A DNA stretch of 64,000 bases from JAIQFL01 sp035295745. Lineage in GTDB: Bacteria; Acidobacteriota; Terriglobia; Bryobacterales; Bryobacteraceae. The stretch is taken from contig DATGIL010000015.1 of assembly GCA_035295745.1 (NCBI GenBank), positions 267,892 to 331,891 of the forward strand. The letters run 5' to 3'. Both the position numbers and the translations under genes were made by a program. The notes under the pieces were generated by a model. It did not search any database. It was not told where the DNA came from and saw only the letters and a program-made list of their open reading frames with translations. Of the stretch, positions 1 through 12,143 are shown piece after piece. The first letter of the stretch is position 1. Every line of letters starts with the position of its first letter.

Positions 1-656
1 GAAAAACCGCCAGTAACTCCGGCTTGGGGCTCGCGCTTCAGGTGACCGGCCATGAACAGGCAATTGTTCAGGCGTGCGATCGGACCAGCGGGAAGTTCCA
101 CGTTCCCATCGCCGTAGCTCGTAACCGCGGCAGCCCCAGCGCCCATCGCGGACAAGTCCCAATCGATTGCAACTCGGTACGGCGTTTTGGTTAGAGGCGA
201 CATCAAGAACATGTTCCCGACACTGGAAAAGCCATCCCCATCGATTCTGGGCGCGAGCGGCGGCCCGCCCTGTGTCATCGGTGCGTTCTCGATCGGCTCC
301 CGGTAGTCGACGACCAATGCGCCCTTCACCGCGCGTGGGGAAGTCCATTGCCGGCTGCCGCCCTGGTTTTGCGATTCCAGCGGCACCTGTCCAAGCCCGT
401 CACTCACAGTCAGGCCCTCAACCATCTGAGGCTTGCTGGAGCCGGGAACCATTGTGTTCAGCGAAAGCAAGGGAGCGCCAGCGCGAACGTCTATCTGAGA
501 GATGCTGATCTCCACGGCTACGTCCCCTTTCCCCACGGCTTCGCTCATCGCTCCAGGCTTTATCAGAACCCTCATCCGAGCGGCGGGCTCGGCGCCGCGC
601 AACCCCGCAGCCAGGAACAGAACTGTCGCCAGCCCAATTCTGATCAACGTCTTCAT
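1..656 (-). CDS. Exported protein, truncated by the window edge; possibly M61-peptidase-like
   Basis: The minus-strand frame is open from an ATG at 656 to base 1, about 218 codons, and its C-terminus lies outside the window. It begins with a signal peptide (MKTLIRIGLATVLFLAAG, then an AEP-like cleavage region). A beta-rich region follows, with motifs VVDYREP, FSSVGNMFLM and YRVAIDWDLS. A GAGG-like ribosome site lies 9 bases before the ATG. The order of short beta motifs recalls the N-terminal domain of M61 glycyl-aminopeptidases, but the metalloprotease HEXXH part would be beyond the window. That assignment is therefore a weak inference; an exported protein of unknown function is the safe reading. 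Confidence 0.6.
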   Translation of the reverse strand, partial: MKTLIRIGLATVLFLAAGLRGAEPAARMRVLIKPGAMSEAVGKGDVAVEISISQIDVRAGAPLLSLNTMVPGSSKPQMVEGLTVSDGLGQVPLESQNQGGSRQWTSPRAVKGALVVDYREPIENAPMTQGGPPLAPRIDGDGFSSVGNMFLMSPLTKTPYRVAIDWDLSAMGAGAAAVTSYGDGNVELPAGPIARLNNCLFMAGHLKREPQAGVTGGF

Positions 657-956
657 TTGCGATTGCCTCGTGCCCGGCTGGACGAAATAGACATCCCCAG
701 GGCCTGTTGTAATAGACATTCGCCCTCTCGCGCCATCCCCCGCCGCTTATGGAATGTGCGATATGGTATGCCGGGTTCCCCAGCAAGTCAAGGGGCCAAA
801 ACGCGTCGTCCTCATCAAGCAGGTTATGACTGCAAAGATATGAAAACCCACCGATGCCATTTCCGGAGTCCTACAGTTGCATTTGCTCCGCAGCCATCGG
901 TTCGAAGCGCGCCGGTATCGCAGCGAGAGGCTGGCCAGCGGTTTGGGCAGCCCCAG
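657..956. other. Intergenic region, no gene supported
   Basis: These 300 bases separate two minus-strand genes. They hold the 5' leader of the truncated exported protein and the 3' flank of the oxidoreductase. I see no convincing reading frame, RNA gene or repeat here. Confidence 0.5.
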
Positions 957-2363
957 CTACACTTCGTAGGGCTTGCGATAAACCGGGCGCGTGACCATCT
1001 TGGTTGCCTCGGCGTCACCCGCGAACTTCGGAGTCAGACCGGGCTCGATCTTCAGCGCGCGCCCGACCCGGTAGCTAATGTTCGCCAGATGACAGAGGTC
1101 GGCGCTGGGCACCGCGTTGGCGATCGGATCATGCAGATCCTGCTCCCGGCGCGATTTTACACACATCAGGAAATTCTGCATGTGGAGGCCCGTGGGATCG
1201 CCAGCTCCGCGGTCCGGTCGCTCCTCCATGATCAGTTCGCTCGAATCGCCCTTGTACGCCTGGAACCCCTGGTCACTCATCGCCGCCCACCCTTCGTCGC
1301 CATAGAATAGGTTCCCCACCGCGACGTTCAGCGGATTGCTCGCCGGTCCCACCTGCGTCGGCGCCGGGGCCGCATTTTCCGCAGGTGGTTGGCCGCCCGC
1401 CCTGCCGCGTCCGGCGCCCATCGGTCCGGCCGTCACCACACGCGCCTGCCGAACGCCTTCGCCGTTGGTCGCTCTGCCGCGCACTTCAATGACGAGTTGC
1501 TCCTTACCGTAGCTGAAGCCCGCCGTGAGCGTGTTGGGTGTTTCAGTGTCGTCATCCAGACCGAACTTGCCGCCAAACGCCATCGCTGTCTTCGGCCACA
1601 AGGGATCGCCCAATGCCCAGCGCGCGATACCCGTTTCGTGCACACCCTGGTTACCTATGTCGCCGTTGCCGGTATCCCAGAACCAGTGCCAGTAATACGC
1701 AAACCGCTTCTCGTTGTAGGGCCGCATCGGTGCGGGGCCGAGGAATAGATCCCAATTCAATCCGGGCGGCGTGGGGGCATCGGGCGTGTGCCCGATCGAG
1801 GGACGAAGCTTGTAGCACAGCGCCTTGCTCATGTAGAGCTTGCCGACCAAACCCTGTTGGAGCGCCGTGATCGCCTTGACCTTGAACGGCCAGCTCCGAT
1901 GCTGGGACCCCACCTGCATGATGCGCTTGGTTTCGCGCTGCACCTGGATCATCCGCATGCCTTCGTAGATGTTGTAGCAGGCGGGCTTTTCCCCGTACAC
2001 ATCCTTGCCCGCCTTCATTGCCCAGATTGCGGTGAGCGCGTGCCAGTGGTTCGGAGTTGCCACAGAAACAGCCTCGACGTTCGGATCGGCAAACATCTGC
2101 CGCATATCTTCGAACTCCTTGGCTTTCTCCAGATTCTTCCTCGCCAGCGTTGTCTGCGCCCTTTCACGCGCGGTCTGGTTGACATCACACAGGGCGACGA
2201 CCTGCGCCTCGCTCAGACCGGTATACGTATTGAGGTGGCTGCTGCCCCGCCCTCCGAGGCCCACAATGCCCACATTGACCTTGTCATTTGCGCCCCACAC
2301 GCGAACCGCCGACGCTGCAGTTAGGGCTCCGAGGAAAAACCTGCGAGTTTTTGGATCAGACAA
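957..2363 (-). CDS. Gfo/Idh/MocA family oxidoreductase, Tat-exported
   Basis: The 468-residue protein has a twin-arginine signal (RRFFLGAL at residues 7-14). A Rossmann fold follows, with a glycine-rich nucleotide loop near residues 31-40 (VGIVGLGGRG). EKP at residues 125-127 is the conserved Lys-Pro motif of the family. The C-terminal half is the typical GFO_IDH_MocA substrate domain. Family members reduce or oxidise sugars or inositols with a tightly bound NAD(P); periplasmic versions are very common in Acidobacteriota and Planctomycetes, and the substrate cannot be read from sequence. A low-complexity Gly/Ala/Pro-rich insert sits near residues 310-345. A second member lies at 51339-52541. 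Single-gene unit. Confidence 0.9.
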   Translation of the reverse strand: MSDPKTRRFFLGALTAASAVRVWGANDKVNVGIVGLGGRGSSHLNTYTGLSEAQVVALCDVNQTARERAQTTLARKNLEKAKEFEDMRQMFADPNVEAVSVATPNHWHALTAIWAMKAGKDVYGEKPACYNIYEGMRMIQVQRETKRIMQVGSQHRSWPFKVKAITALQQGLVGKLYMSKALCYKLRPSIGHTPDAPTPPGLNWDLFLGPAPMRPYNEKRFAYYWHWFWDTGNGDIGNQGVHETGIARWALGDPLWPKTAMAFGGKFGLDDDTETPNTLTAGFSYGKEQLVIEVRGRATNGEGVRQARVVTAGPMGAGRGRAGGQPPAENAAPAPTQVGPASNPLNVAVGNLFYGDEGWAAMSDQGFQAYKGDSSELIMEERPDRGAGDPTGLHMQNFLMCVKSRREQDLHDPIANAVPSADLCHLANISYRVGRALKIEPGLTPKFAGDAEATKMVTRPVYRKPYEV

Positions 2364-2726
2364 CGCGAAACTCCTTTTCGCGCCAATTGTATCAAGTAGC
2401 GGGTGTAAACTTTGGACAGCGCGAGTAAACGACTACACGCCCTCGATTATGAGTTTGGTGTCCGGCAGCACGTTCAGGAACGGCGGCATGCCATCAGGAC
2501 GCACCAAACTACAGATGGCCTTCAGCGCAGAGGCTATGTCCCCTTCTGCATCCAGGGCATCGACGACAATCCGATCGCCAACAATGAGTTGCCTCGAGCT
2601 GGTTCTCTGACTCCGGGGTGAAGATTTGTTATTTCAGGCTTGGACCGGGTTTCAGCGGGTGAACCTCGCGAAGGATGTCCAGTAGGGAGATCTGAAAGCA
2701 GTGGCGAATCTCAGAGTATTCGCTCG
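2364..2726. other. Intergenic region with an orphan minus-strand reading frame remnant
   Basis: There is no complete gene in these 363 bases. On the minus strand a protein-like frame runs from about 2640 to a TAG at 2433-2435. It contains VGDRIVVDALDAEGDIA and, nearer its end, RPDGMPPFLNVLPDTKLIIE. It has an in-frame TGA upstream and no acceptable start codon, so it looks like the tail of a decayed gene. I do not recognise the family. Confidence 0.3.
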
Positions 2727-3365
2727 TTAATCCCTGACACACCGAACCGAAAATGCCTGCCGCTTTTCGCCACCAGTTTGACGATGGAGAGCTTGCCCGC
2801 CCCGTCCAAAGTTGTAGAACCATCCAGCGGCCGGATCGCTCTCTGATGCCGTCCAGTAGAATCCGTGGGCTTCCAATCGTGCATATTCGCCATCCCCGGA
2901 GCGTCCACCGCCGAGCACGGCATTGAATCCCGCAGAGCCTCCCTCCAAAAGCGCTTTGTACGCCGCGCGACCCTTGTCCTCCGCATCCTCGCTGACGCCA
3001 CCGTAGTACTTCGCCAACCGCCGCCATTCATCGTCCGTCGGTAATCGCCATCCGGCTCCCAAGGATGGACACGCTCGCAGTGCCGACTCCCACGTGTACA
3101 AACGGCCATACCGGCGGCAATTCTGTTCCGCATCTTCATAGCAATAGGACGGCGTTGTGTTGACCTCCAAATTGCGCGTCGTCCACTGTTTGCCGTCCGC
3201 CATTCGCTTGGAGGGATACATCGTGTCGGATGCCTTCCGGGTTTGGGCTGAAACGCGCCCCAACGAGATTTCCCGAGACCCGAACGCGATACTCAGCGCG
3301 ATGGAGACGCTACAAACTCGAATCAGCCTGGTCTGTCGCCTGACAGAATTCATGATCGATCTCAT
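2727..3365 (-). CDS. FISUMP-domain exported protein
   Basis: The protein carries the features of the 'Fibrobacter succinogenes major paralogous' (FISUMP) domain. These are a W-x-x-RNLEVNT motif, CYEDAEQNC, the YGRLYTWESALRACPSLGAGW block (GWRLPTDDEW core), FYWTASE and a final FSVRCVRD. FISUMP proteins are secreted or surface proteins of unknown biochemical role. An ATG at 3365 (or 3353) is preferred over the longer frame to 3518, because it puts a basic hydrophobic export-like segment (RVCSVSIALSIAF) at the N-terminus. It is divergent from dnaE and has no co-directional partner. Confidence 0.75.
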   Translation of the reverse strand: MRSIMNSVRRQTRLIRVCSVSIALSIAFGSREISLGRVSAQTRKASDTMYPSKRMADGKQWTTRNLEVNTTPSYCYEDAEQNCRRYGRLYTWESALRACPSLGAGWRLPTDDEWRRLAKYYGGVSEDAEDKGRAAYKALLEGGSAGFNAVLGGGRSGDGEYARLEAHGFYWTASESDPAAGWFYNFGRGGQALHRQTGGEKRQAFSVRCVRD

Positions 3366-3606
3366 ATTATCCGTCAGCAGGGTGACCATGCCGGCAACAA
3401 GCTGAGCCGGCACACCTTCGGAAGCAATTTGCGGAAACCGCAAGTGCTCGCCCGTTCGTGCCATTGGCTCAGCGCGACTACAAGGTCCAATCAATGTAAG
3501 GCGGCAGAAGCTAGGCATGAGCTAAAATGAAAGGTATCCACTCCCTCCCCCGGGCGGCATCGCAGGCCCGCTCGCCTGCGCGATCTGAGGAGCCTGCTTT
3601 AGCACC

Positions 3607-7065
<3,459 letters not shown>

Positions 7066-7088
7066 CGTTATAATGGTGTGGTTGACGT

Positions 7089-7165
7089 GGGCACGTAGCT
7101 CAGATGGATAGAGCGGTCGCCTCCTAAGCGACAGGTCGGCAGTTCGAATCTGCCCGTGCCTACCA
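7089..7165 (+). tRNA. tRNA-Arg (anticodon CCT)
   Basis: A full cloverleaf can be folded. The acceptor is GGGCACG/CGTGCCT. The D arm is GCTC...GAGC and the anticodon arm GTCGC-CTCCTAA-GCGAC, with anticodon CCT. The variable loop is AGGTC and the T arm GGCAG-TTCGAAT-CTGCC. The 3' CCA is encoded. It decodes AGG. Confidence 0.97.
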
Positions 7166-7171
7166 CACAAT

Positions 7172-7228
7172 GTGGCGCAAACACCTCCTGTTTGCCGCGT
7201 CGACACTCATGTCGACGCTTTTCGGGCG
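7172..7228 (+). repeat. Two-hairpin intergenic repeat, copy A
   Basis: This copy starts GTGGCGC. Hairpin 1 is GCAAACA/TGTTTGC with a 5-base loop; hairpin 2 is GTCGACA-ctca-TGTCGAC. It then ends CGCTTTTCGGGCG. It lies six bases after the tRNA CCA and before the 3' end of the convergent propeller gene. It is one of ten copies in the window, and could also act as a terminator here. Confidence 0.85.
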
Positions 7229-7267
7229 TTCCACTGATTCTGCACACAAACCCTGGCCGGATGCCTA

Positions 7268-8275
7268 CTACTGTCCGCTCCGCTCAATTACCAGCAACTT
7301 AAAGGTCCCCGGCAGGACTGGGGCCCGTCGCCCCCCAGCCGGTACCGGACCAAAATCCGCCGCGGCAACGAATATCCTGTGATTCGTCGGATCCAGCCCC
7401 ATGTTCCGAGAACCTTGCGGCGTCTGCACATTCTCCACCACGTGATACTGATCCGGCGTGTCTTGATGAATCACCGTGAGCGTGCCATTGGCATTCGAGG
7501 CAAACGCGTTGCCGGAAGCCGGGTCGTATCCGGCGCCATCAACGCCGGTGCCGATCGGAACGGTGGTCACCACCTTCCCCGCCTGATAATCGGAGATCGC
7601 CATCAAACCGCTCCGGCATCCGCTAAACAAACGATGGTGAGCCGTGTCGATTGCCATCGAGACAGGCTGCTTGCAGGCGCCCGTAGACCAGCGCCTCGTC
7701 ACGGTTGCCCCTTTTGCATCGATCTCCACCACCTCGCTGATGTCGGTAAGATTCGCGTAGACCTTGCCGTCACCGGCGGATGCACCATATTCCGGCTTCC
7801 CCCCGAGCGGAATGTTTGTGACCAATTTACCGGCCGCATCGATCACCGTGGAGGAATGCGCATCGCCGTTCAGAGTGAACACGCGATTGGAGGCACTGTC
7901 GAACACGATCGCGTCGGCATCTTCCGCCGCCGGGATTCTTCCCAGCGTCTGGTAGCTCTTCAGATCGAACATGACCACCGATTGATCGTTACCAGAGGTT
8001 GCGAATCCGTGACCGGCCGCAGCCGCGACCGCAGTCCCATGTGCGCCCTGAATTCCCGTTACCTCACCCAGCAGCTTCCCGGTGTCCTCGTCCACCACCA
8101 TCACGCGATTCTGCCGGGCGATGAACACGCGATGATTCGGTGGGTCCGGCACCACGTAGTCCCAACTCCCATCTCCACCAAGAGCGTAGGTGTGAGTGAT
8201 CCGATAGGCCGTCGGGGACTGCGCGAGGAGCGAAGCCGCCGCAGCCAGTGTGAACGCAATCGCGGTGATCCGCAT
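7268..8275 (-). CDS. Exported YncE-like beta-propeller protein
   Basis: The 335-residue protein has a signal peptide (MRITAIAFTLAAAASLLAQ). Repeated propeller blades follow, with phrases such as NHRVFIAR, VMVVDEDTGKLLGEV and NRVFTLNGDAHSSTVID, characteristic of YVTN/YncE seven-bladed propellers. Function in this group is unknown; such proteins are periplasmic or surface binding scaffolds. A Gly/Arg/Pro insertion (PVPAGGRRAPVLPG) lies near the C-terminus. A strong AGGAGG ribosome site precedes the ATG. It is divergent from the BNR-propeller gene, with which it shares a 126-base promoter region. Confidence 0.8.
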   Translation of the reverse strand: MRITAIAFTLAAAASLLAQSPTAYRITHTYALGGDGSWDYVVPDPPNHRVFIARQNRVMVVDEDTGKLLGEVTGIQGAHGTAVAAAAGHGFATSGNDQSVVMFDLKSYQTLGRIPAAEDADAIVFDSASNRVFTLNGDAHSSTVIDAAGKLVTNIPLGGKPEYGASAGDGKVYANLTDISEVVEIDAKGATVTRRWSTGACKQPVSMAIDTAHHRLFSGCRSGLMAISDYQAGKVVTTVPIGTGVDGAGYDPASGNAFASNANGTLTVIHQDTPDQYHVVENVQTPQGSRNMGLDPTNHRIFVAAADFGPVPAGGRRAPVLPGTFKLLVIERSGQ

Positions 8276-8297
8276 AATCCTCCTATCGCTTGCAGTA

Positions 8298-8303
8298 TAT
8301 AAT
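8298..8303. promoter_or_regulatory. Symmetrical TATA-like -10 element between divergent propeller genes
   Basis: The sequence GTATATAATGC reads as TATAAT on the plus strand and as ATTATATACT on the minus strand. It sits about 25 bases before the minus-strand ATG at 8275 and about 100 before the plus-strand ATG at 8402. It could serve either or both promoters; no strong -35 box is seen. Confidence 0.35.
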
Positions 8304-8401
8304 GCTAATCTTCAGCTTGTCCCTGCCCGCCCCTCGTCGCGCGGCAGTGCTACATTTATCCTTTAGTCCAATTACTGCTGCCATAGTAAGGAGCAACCGC
8401 C

Positions 8402-11308
8402 ATGTCTGGTCGTCGCCGTTGGCTGATTCCCTGTTCACTCTTATCCTTCACGCTTCTAGGAGCCTTTGTCTTCGCTCAGCAGATGAATTCCGGGGGCCAG
8501 TATCCCGCCGCTCTGCTTGCCGGATTCGAATGGCGCGATGTCGGACCTCTGCGTGGCGGCCGCTCCTACGGCGTCGCAGGACACGCCGACCAGCCGGACA
8601 CCTTCTACTTCGGATCAGTCGGCGGTGGCGTCTGGAAGACTGAAAACGCCGGCCACACCTGGCTCCCGATCTCCGACCAGGGCATCCCCATCGGTTCCAT
8701 CGGCGCGATTGCCGTGGCGCCTTCAAACCCCAACATCGTCTATGTCGGCACCGGCGAGCCCGACATTCGCAGCCAGCACTCCTACGGCATCGGCATGTTT
8801 AAATCCACTGACGCAGGCAAGACTTGGACCCACATCGGGCTCGACGCCACGCAGCACATCGGCCGCGTTGCCGTCGACCCCACAGACCCCAACCGCGTCT
8901 ACGTCGCAGCTCTGGGTAGTGTTTATGCCGCGAACCCCGATCGCGGCCTGTATCGGTCCACTGACGGCGGCGCCACCTGGAAGAAGGTCCTCTTCAAGGC
9001 CAACGATCCCGAAAATGTTGGGGCCATCGAACTGGCCATCGATCCCAAGAATCCGCGTGTGCTGTATGCCTCGCTCTGGGCCACGCGGCGGCCACCATGG
9101 TCGGTCTACGCGCCCTCCAATATGCCGGGCGGCGGACTCTACAAATCGACTGACGGCGGCGATACCTGGAAGCAACTCTCCGGCGGCCTGCCCAACGACG
9201 AGTTCGTGGGCAAGATCGGCATGGCAGTCGCGCCGAGTAATCCCAATCGCGTCTGGGCCGTGGTCGATCACCTCGGCACCGGGATCGCGCGCTCCAATCG
9301 CGGCGGCGGTGGCGGAGGAGGCGCTCAGGGCAAAGGCGGCGTCTATCTGTCCGACGACGCCGGCGCTACCTGGAAGCTTGTCAACAACGAGTCTCGCTTG
9401 TGGGGTCGCGGCTGGTACTTCGAGTCGGTCAGCGTCGATCCTGTGAATCCCGACCGCGCCTACGTGATCAATACCGCCACCTACATGACCACCGATGCCG
9501 GCAAAACTTTCGTGCCCATCAAGGGCGCACCCGGCGGCGATGATTATCACCAGTTGTGGATTAATCCGAAGGATGGCAACCGCATGGTGCTGAGCAGCGA
9601 TCAAGGCACCGTGGTCAGTGTGGACGGCGGCAAGAGTTGGAGTACCTGGTACAACCAGCCCACCGCGCAAATCTACCACGTGGCGGCCGACAATCGGACG
9701 CCCTATTGGCTCTATGGCGCGCAGCAGGACTCGGGCGGTGTTGGGGTGAGCACCTGGTCGCGCGAAGGTGTCCTCTCGTTCCGCAACTGGGAGCCCACCT
9801 GTCTGGCCGGCGAATCCGCCACCGTGGTGCCCGATCCGAAGGACGGCAATATTCTCTACGGCAACGGCAACGGGCGCTGCGATCAGTTCTTCAACACCTC
9901 CGTGCCGCTCGGCGGAGAGCTTCCCGCCCCCGATCCCGAGAATCCCGATCGCAAGACCTGGACGCTTCCGCAGGTCTTCTCATTGGCCGATGAAGCCATG
10001 TATTACGCTAACCAGTTCGTGATGCGGACTCGCGATCGCGGCCGCACCTGGGAGAAGATCAGTCCCGATCTCTCGCGTCTGAAGCCGCCGGTGCCCACCA
10101 ACCTGGACGCCGTGACTGCCAAAGACATCGACCAGAGAATGACCGATCGCTTCGGCGTCGTCTACACCATCGGCCCGTCGCCGCTCCAGGCCACCACTGT
10201 GTGGGTGGGCACCGATGACGGCCTCATCCACGTCACCCGCGACGACGGCAAGACGTGGAACAACGTCACTCCGCCGGCCATGACGCCGTGGAGCAAGGTA
10301 TCGCAGATAGAAGCCGGCCATTTCGATGCCGAGACGGCCTATGCGTCCGTCGATCGGCACCGCATCAACGACAACAAGCCCTACGTCTATCGCACGCACG
10401 ATGGCGGAAAGACGTGGAAGAACGTCGTGACCGGCATTCCGGAAGGCGCTTACGTGAACTCCATCAGGGAAGACACGCAGGCGAAAGGTCTGCTGTTCGC
10501 CGCTACGGAATTGCGCGTCTACGTTTCGTTCAACGATGGCGAGCAGTGGCAGGCGCTTCAGAACAACATGCCCGTGACCTCGATTCGCGACATCGTGGTG
10601 CACGGAGACGATCTCGACATCGCCACGCATGGACGCGGTTTCTGGGTGCTCGATCAGATGAGCGCACTGCGGCAAATTGCGACGCAAGGAAGCCAGGTGG
10701 TTACGGCCAGTGCCTATCTGTTCAAGCCTGGCGAAACTTTCGCGTTCCGGCAGGGCAGTATGAACGGCACTCCCATGCCGCATGAAGATCCGCAACTCCA
10801 GAATCCACCCTCTGGCGTGGTCGCCTACTACTGGCTCAAGACTGCGGCGATGCAGCCCGTGAAACTCGAATTGTTGGACGGCTCCGGAGCGGTTCGCGCA
10901 TGCGCGGCCAGTGATGCATCCGTACGGCCTCCGGACACCGAGACTCTCGACGTGCAGGCGATCTGGCGGCAGCCTGCTCAACCACCTTCGGCGGCGGCGG
11001 GAATGCATCGGTTCGCCCTGGGCTCTTCTGCAGGCCGCGGAGGATTCGGAGGCGGTGGTGGCTTTGGACGAGGTGCTGCCGCGCCGCCGGCTCCGGATGC
11101 CTGCACTCCCGCGGGTGCCGCGGCTGCTCCGGATGCCGCACCCGCCGGTGGACGCGGAGGCCGTGGAGGACGAGGCGGCAGAGGCGGAGGACGAGGTGGT
11201 GAAGGCTTAACCGCCGGCCAGTACACCGTGCGTCTGACCGTCGACGGCCAAAGCTACACGCAGGCCGTAACGATCAAGCCCGACCCCCGAGTCGGCCCCA
11301 GCAACTGA
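8402..11308 (+). CDS. Large exported BNR/sortilin-like beta-propeller protein
   Basis: The 968-residue protein has a signal peptide (cleavage near FAQQ) and many BNR/VPS10-type blades with the recurring S/T-x-D-G/A-G-x-T-W motif (for example TDAGKTWTHIG, TDGGATWKKV, TDGGDTWKQL, RDDGKTWNNV, HDGGKTWKNV). This is the family annotated as 'glycosyl hydrolase' or 'sortilin-like' in Acidobacteriota. Known sialidase active-site residues cannot be assigned, so a binding role is as likely. Gly-rich inserts occur at about residues 298-308, and a long Gly/Arg/Ala/Pro-rich stretch at 878-940 contains GGRGGRGGRGGRGGGRGG. AAGGAG lies 8 bases before the ATG. A two-hairpin repeat starts two bases after the stop. 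Confidence 0.85.
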   Translation: MSGRRRWLIPCSLLSFTLLGAFVFAQQMNSGGQYPAALLAGFEWRDVGPLRGGRSYGVAGHADQPDTFYFGSVGGGVWKTENAGHTWLPISDQGIPIGSIGAIAVAPSNPNIVYVGTGEPDIRSQHSYGIGMFKSTDAGKTWTHIGLDATQHIGRVAVDPTDPNRVYVAALGSVYAANPDRGLYRSTDGGATWKKVLFKANDPENVGAIELAIDPKNPRVLYASLWATRRPPWSVYAPSNMPGGGLYKSTDGGDTWKQLSGGLPNDEFVGKIGMAVAPSNPNRVWAVVDHLGTGIARSNRGGGGGGGAQGKGGVYLSDDAGATWKLVNNESRLWGRGWYFESVSVDPVNPDRAYVINTATYMTTDAGKTFVPIKGAPGGDDYHQLWINPKDGNRMVLSSDQGTVVSVDGGKSWSTWYNQPTAQIYHVAADNRTPYWLYGAQQDSGGVGVSTWSREGVLSFRNWEPTCLAGESATVVPDPKDGNILYGNGNGRCDQFFNTSVPLGGELPAPDPENPDRKTWTLPQVFSLADEAMYYANQFVMRTRDRGRTWEKISPDLSRLKPPVPTNLDAVTAKDIDQRMTDRFGVVYTIGPSPLQATTVWVGTDDGLIHVTRDDGKTWNNVTPPAMTPWSKVSQIEAGHFDAETAYASVDRHRINDNKPYVYRTHDGGKTWKNVVTGIPEGAYVNSIREDTQAKGLLFAATELRVYVSFNDGEQWQALQNNMPVTSIRDIVVHGDDLDIATHGRGFWVLDQMSALRQIATQGSQVVTASAYLFKPGETFAFRQGSMNGTPMPHEDPQLQNPPSGVVAYYWLKTAAMQPVKLELLDGSGAVRACAASDASVRPPDTETLDVQAIWRQPAQPPSAAAGMHRFALGSSAGRGGFGGGGGFGRGAAAPPAPDACTPAGAAAAPDAAPAGGRGGRGGRGGRGGGRGGEGLTAGQYTVRLTVDGQSYTQAVTIKPDPRVGPSN

Positions 11309-11309
11309 T

Positions 11310-11366
11310 GTGGCGCAGACACTTTTGTCTGCCGCGTCGACACTCATGTCGACGCTTTTCACGCTG
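11310..11366 (+). repeat. Two-hairpin intergenic repeat, copy B
   Basis: Hairpin 1 is GCAGACA-cttt-TGTCTGC, differing from copy A by a compensated base pair (A-T to G-C). Hairpin 2 is GTCGACA-ctca-TGTCGAC, identical to copy A. It lies immediately 3' of the BNR gene, between convergent genes. Confidence 0.85.
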
Positions 11367-11651
11367 TCTGCATTTCCGGCGCCACGAACTGCTTGTCGAC
11401 GCTTGCCGCGTTGCGACTCAGACTCAATGGAAGGACTCAGGGTTCACACACCGGACCGCCTTGGATCGCGAATTGGATCCTTTCGTCTTTCGGCACGCGC
11501 AGCGACACGACGCGGCAGCGTCCACTTGCGACAAGTCAAATGGTAAGGTGGTCAGGCCTTGATGTCCGTGTCCCCATCAACGGATTCAAGTGGCACATTT
11601 CTGCGGAAACCGTGCCGGATTGAATTCTGAATTCTGATCTGTTGGGCGTAT
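11367..11651. other. Intergenic region between convergent genes, no gene supported
   Basis: Apart from the repeat at its left edge, this stretch shows no protein-like frame. A degenerate echo of the repeat (TTGTCGACGCTTGCC) occurs near 11393. Nothing else recognisable. Confidence 0.4.
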
Positions 11652-12083
11652 TCAGGCGGCCTGCGCGATCGCCGGAATGGCGCCGAGTTGCCGCAGCATG
11701 CCGAGCGTGTCCCAGACGTTGAAGCTCTGAGCGATTTTGCCATCCACGATCCGGTGAATCCAGACGCCCTGCACTACGGCCGTTCTGCCCGTAGGCGGGA
11801 TTCCCGGAAGTTCGCCGCTCTGCGTGCCCCGGCCCGTCCAGCGGGTGATTACGGCTCCCTCCACGGCCAACATCTCGTCGATCGTCCAGTGGGCATCGGG
11901 ATAGGCGCGGTGGAAAGTCGATAGGAATTCCTTCATTCCCTGCGGGCCGCTGCCCACTCCGGGATAGGCCGGGTCGTCATAGATGTGGCCGGCGGCGAAC
12001 AGTTCGTCCGCGACTCCCAGGTTCCTACCATTGCACAATTCCGCGAAGAAGCGGGTTGCGATTGCTTGATTCTGTTCCGACAT
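11652..12083 (-). CDS. SnoaL-like ester cyclase / NTF2-fold protein
   Basis: The 143-residue protein matches the SnoaL-like 'ester cyclase' family: RFFAELCNGRN near the start, DEMLAVEGAVITRWTGRGTQ in the middle, and an IVDGKIAQSFNVWDTLGMLRQLG ending of which IVDGKI...WD is the hallmark. NTF2-fold proteins of this type are small cytoplasmic enzymes or binding proteins of unknown substrate. The start is well supported by AAGGAGGT four bases before the ATG. Alone on its strand between convergent BNR and the downstream kinase gene. Confidence 0.85.
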   Translation of the reverse strand: MSEQNQAIATRFFAELCNGRNLGVADELFAAGHIYDDPAYPGVGSGPQGMKEFLSTFHRAYPDAHWTIDEMLAVEGAVITRWTGRGTQSGELPGIPPTGRTAVVQGVWIHRIVDGKIAQSFNVWDTLGMLRQLGAIPAIAQAA

Positions 12084-12143
12084 GAGTACCTCCTTAGTAG
12101 GTTCAGCACTCCATACGAAACACGGTGAGGGCTGGATTGCGGG

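Noticed and set aside
11308..11562. Short frames beginning in the repeat after the BNR gene
   Set aside because: The encoded peptides come from the two-hairpin repeat itself; similar spurious peptides arise at every copy.
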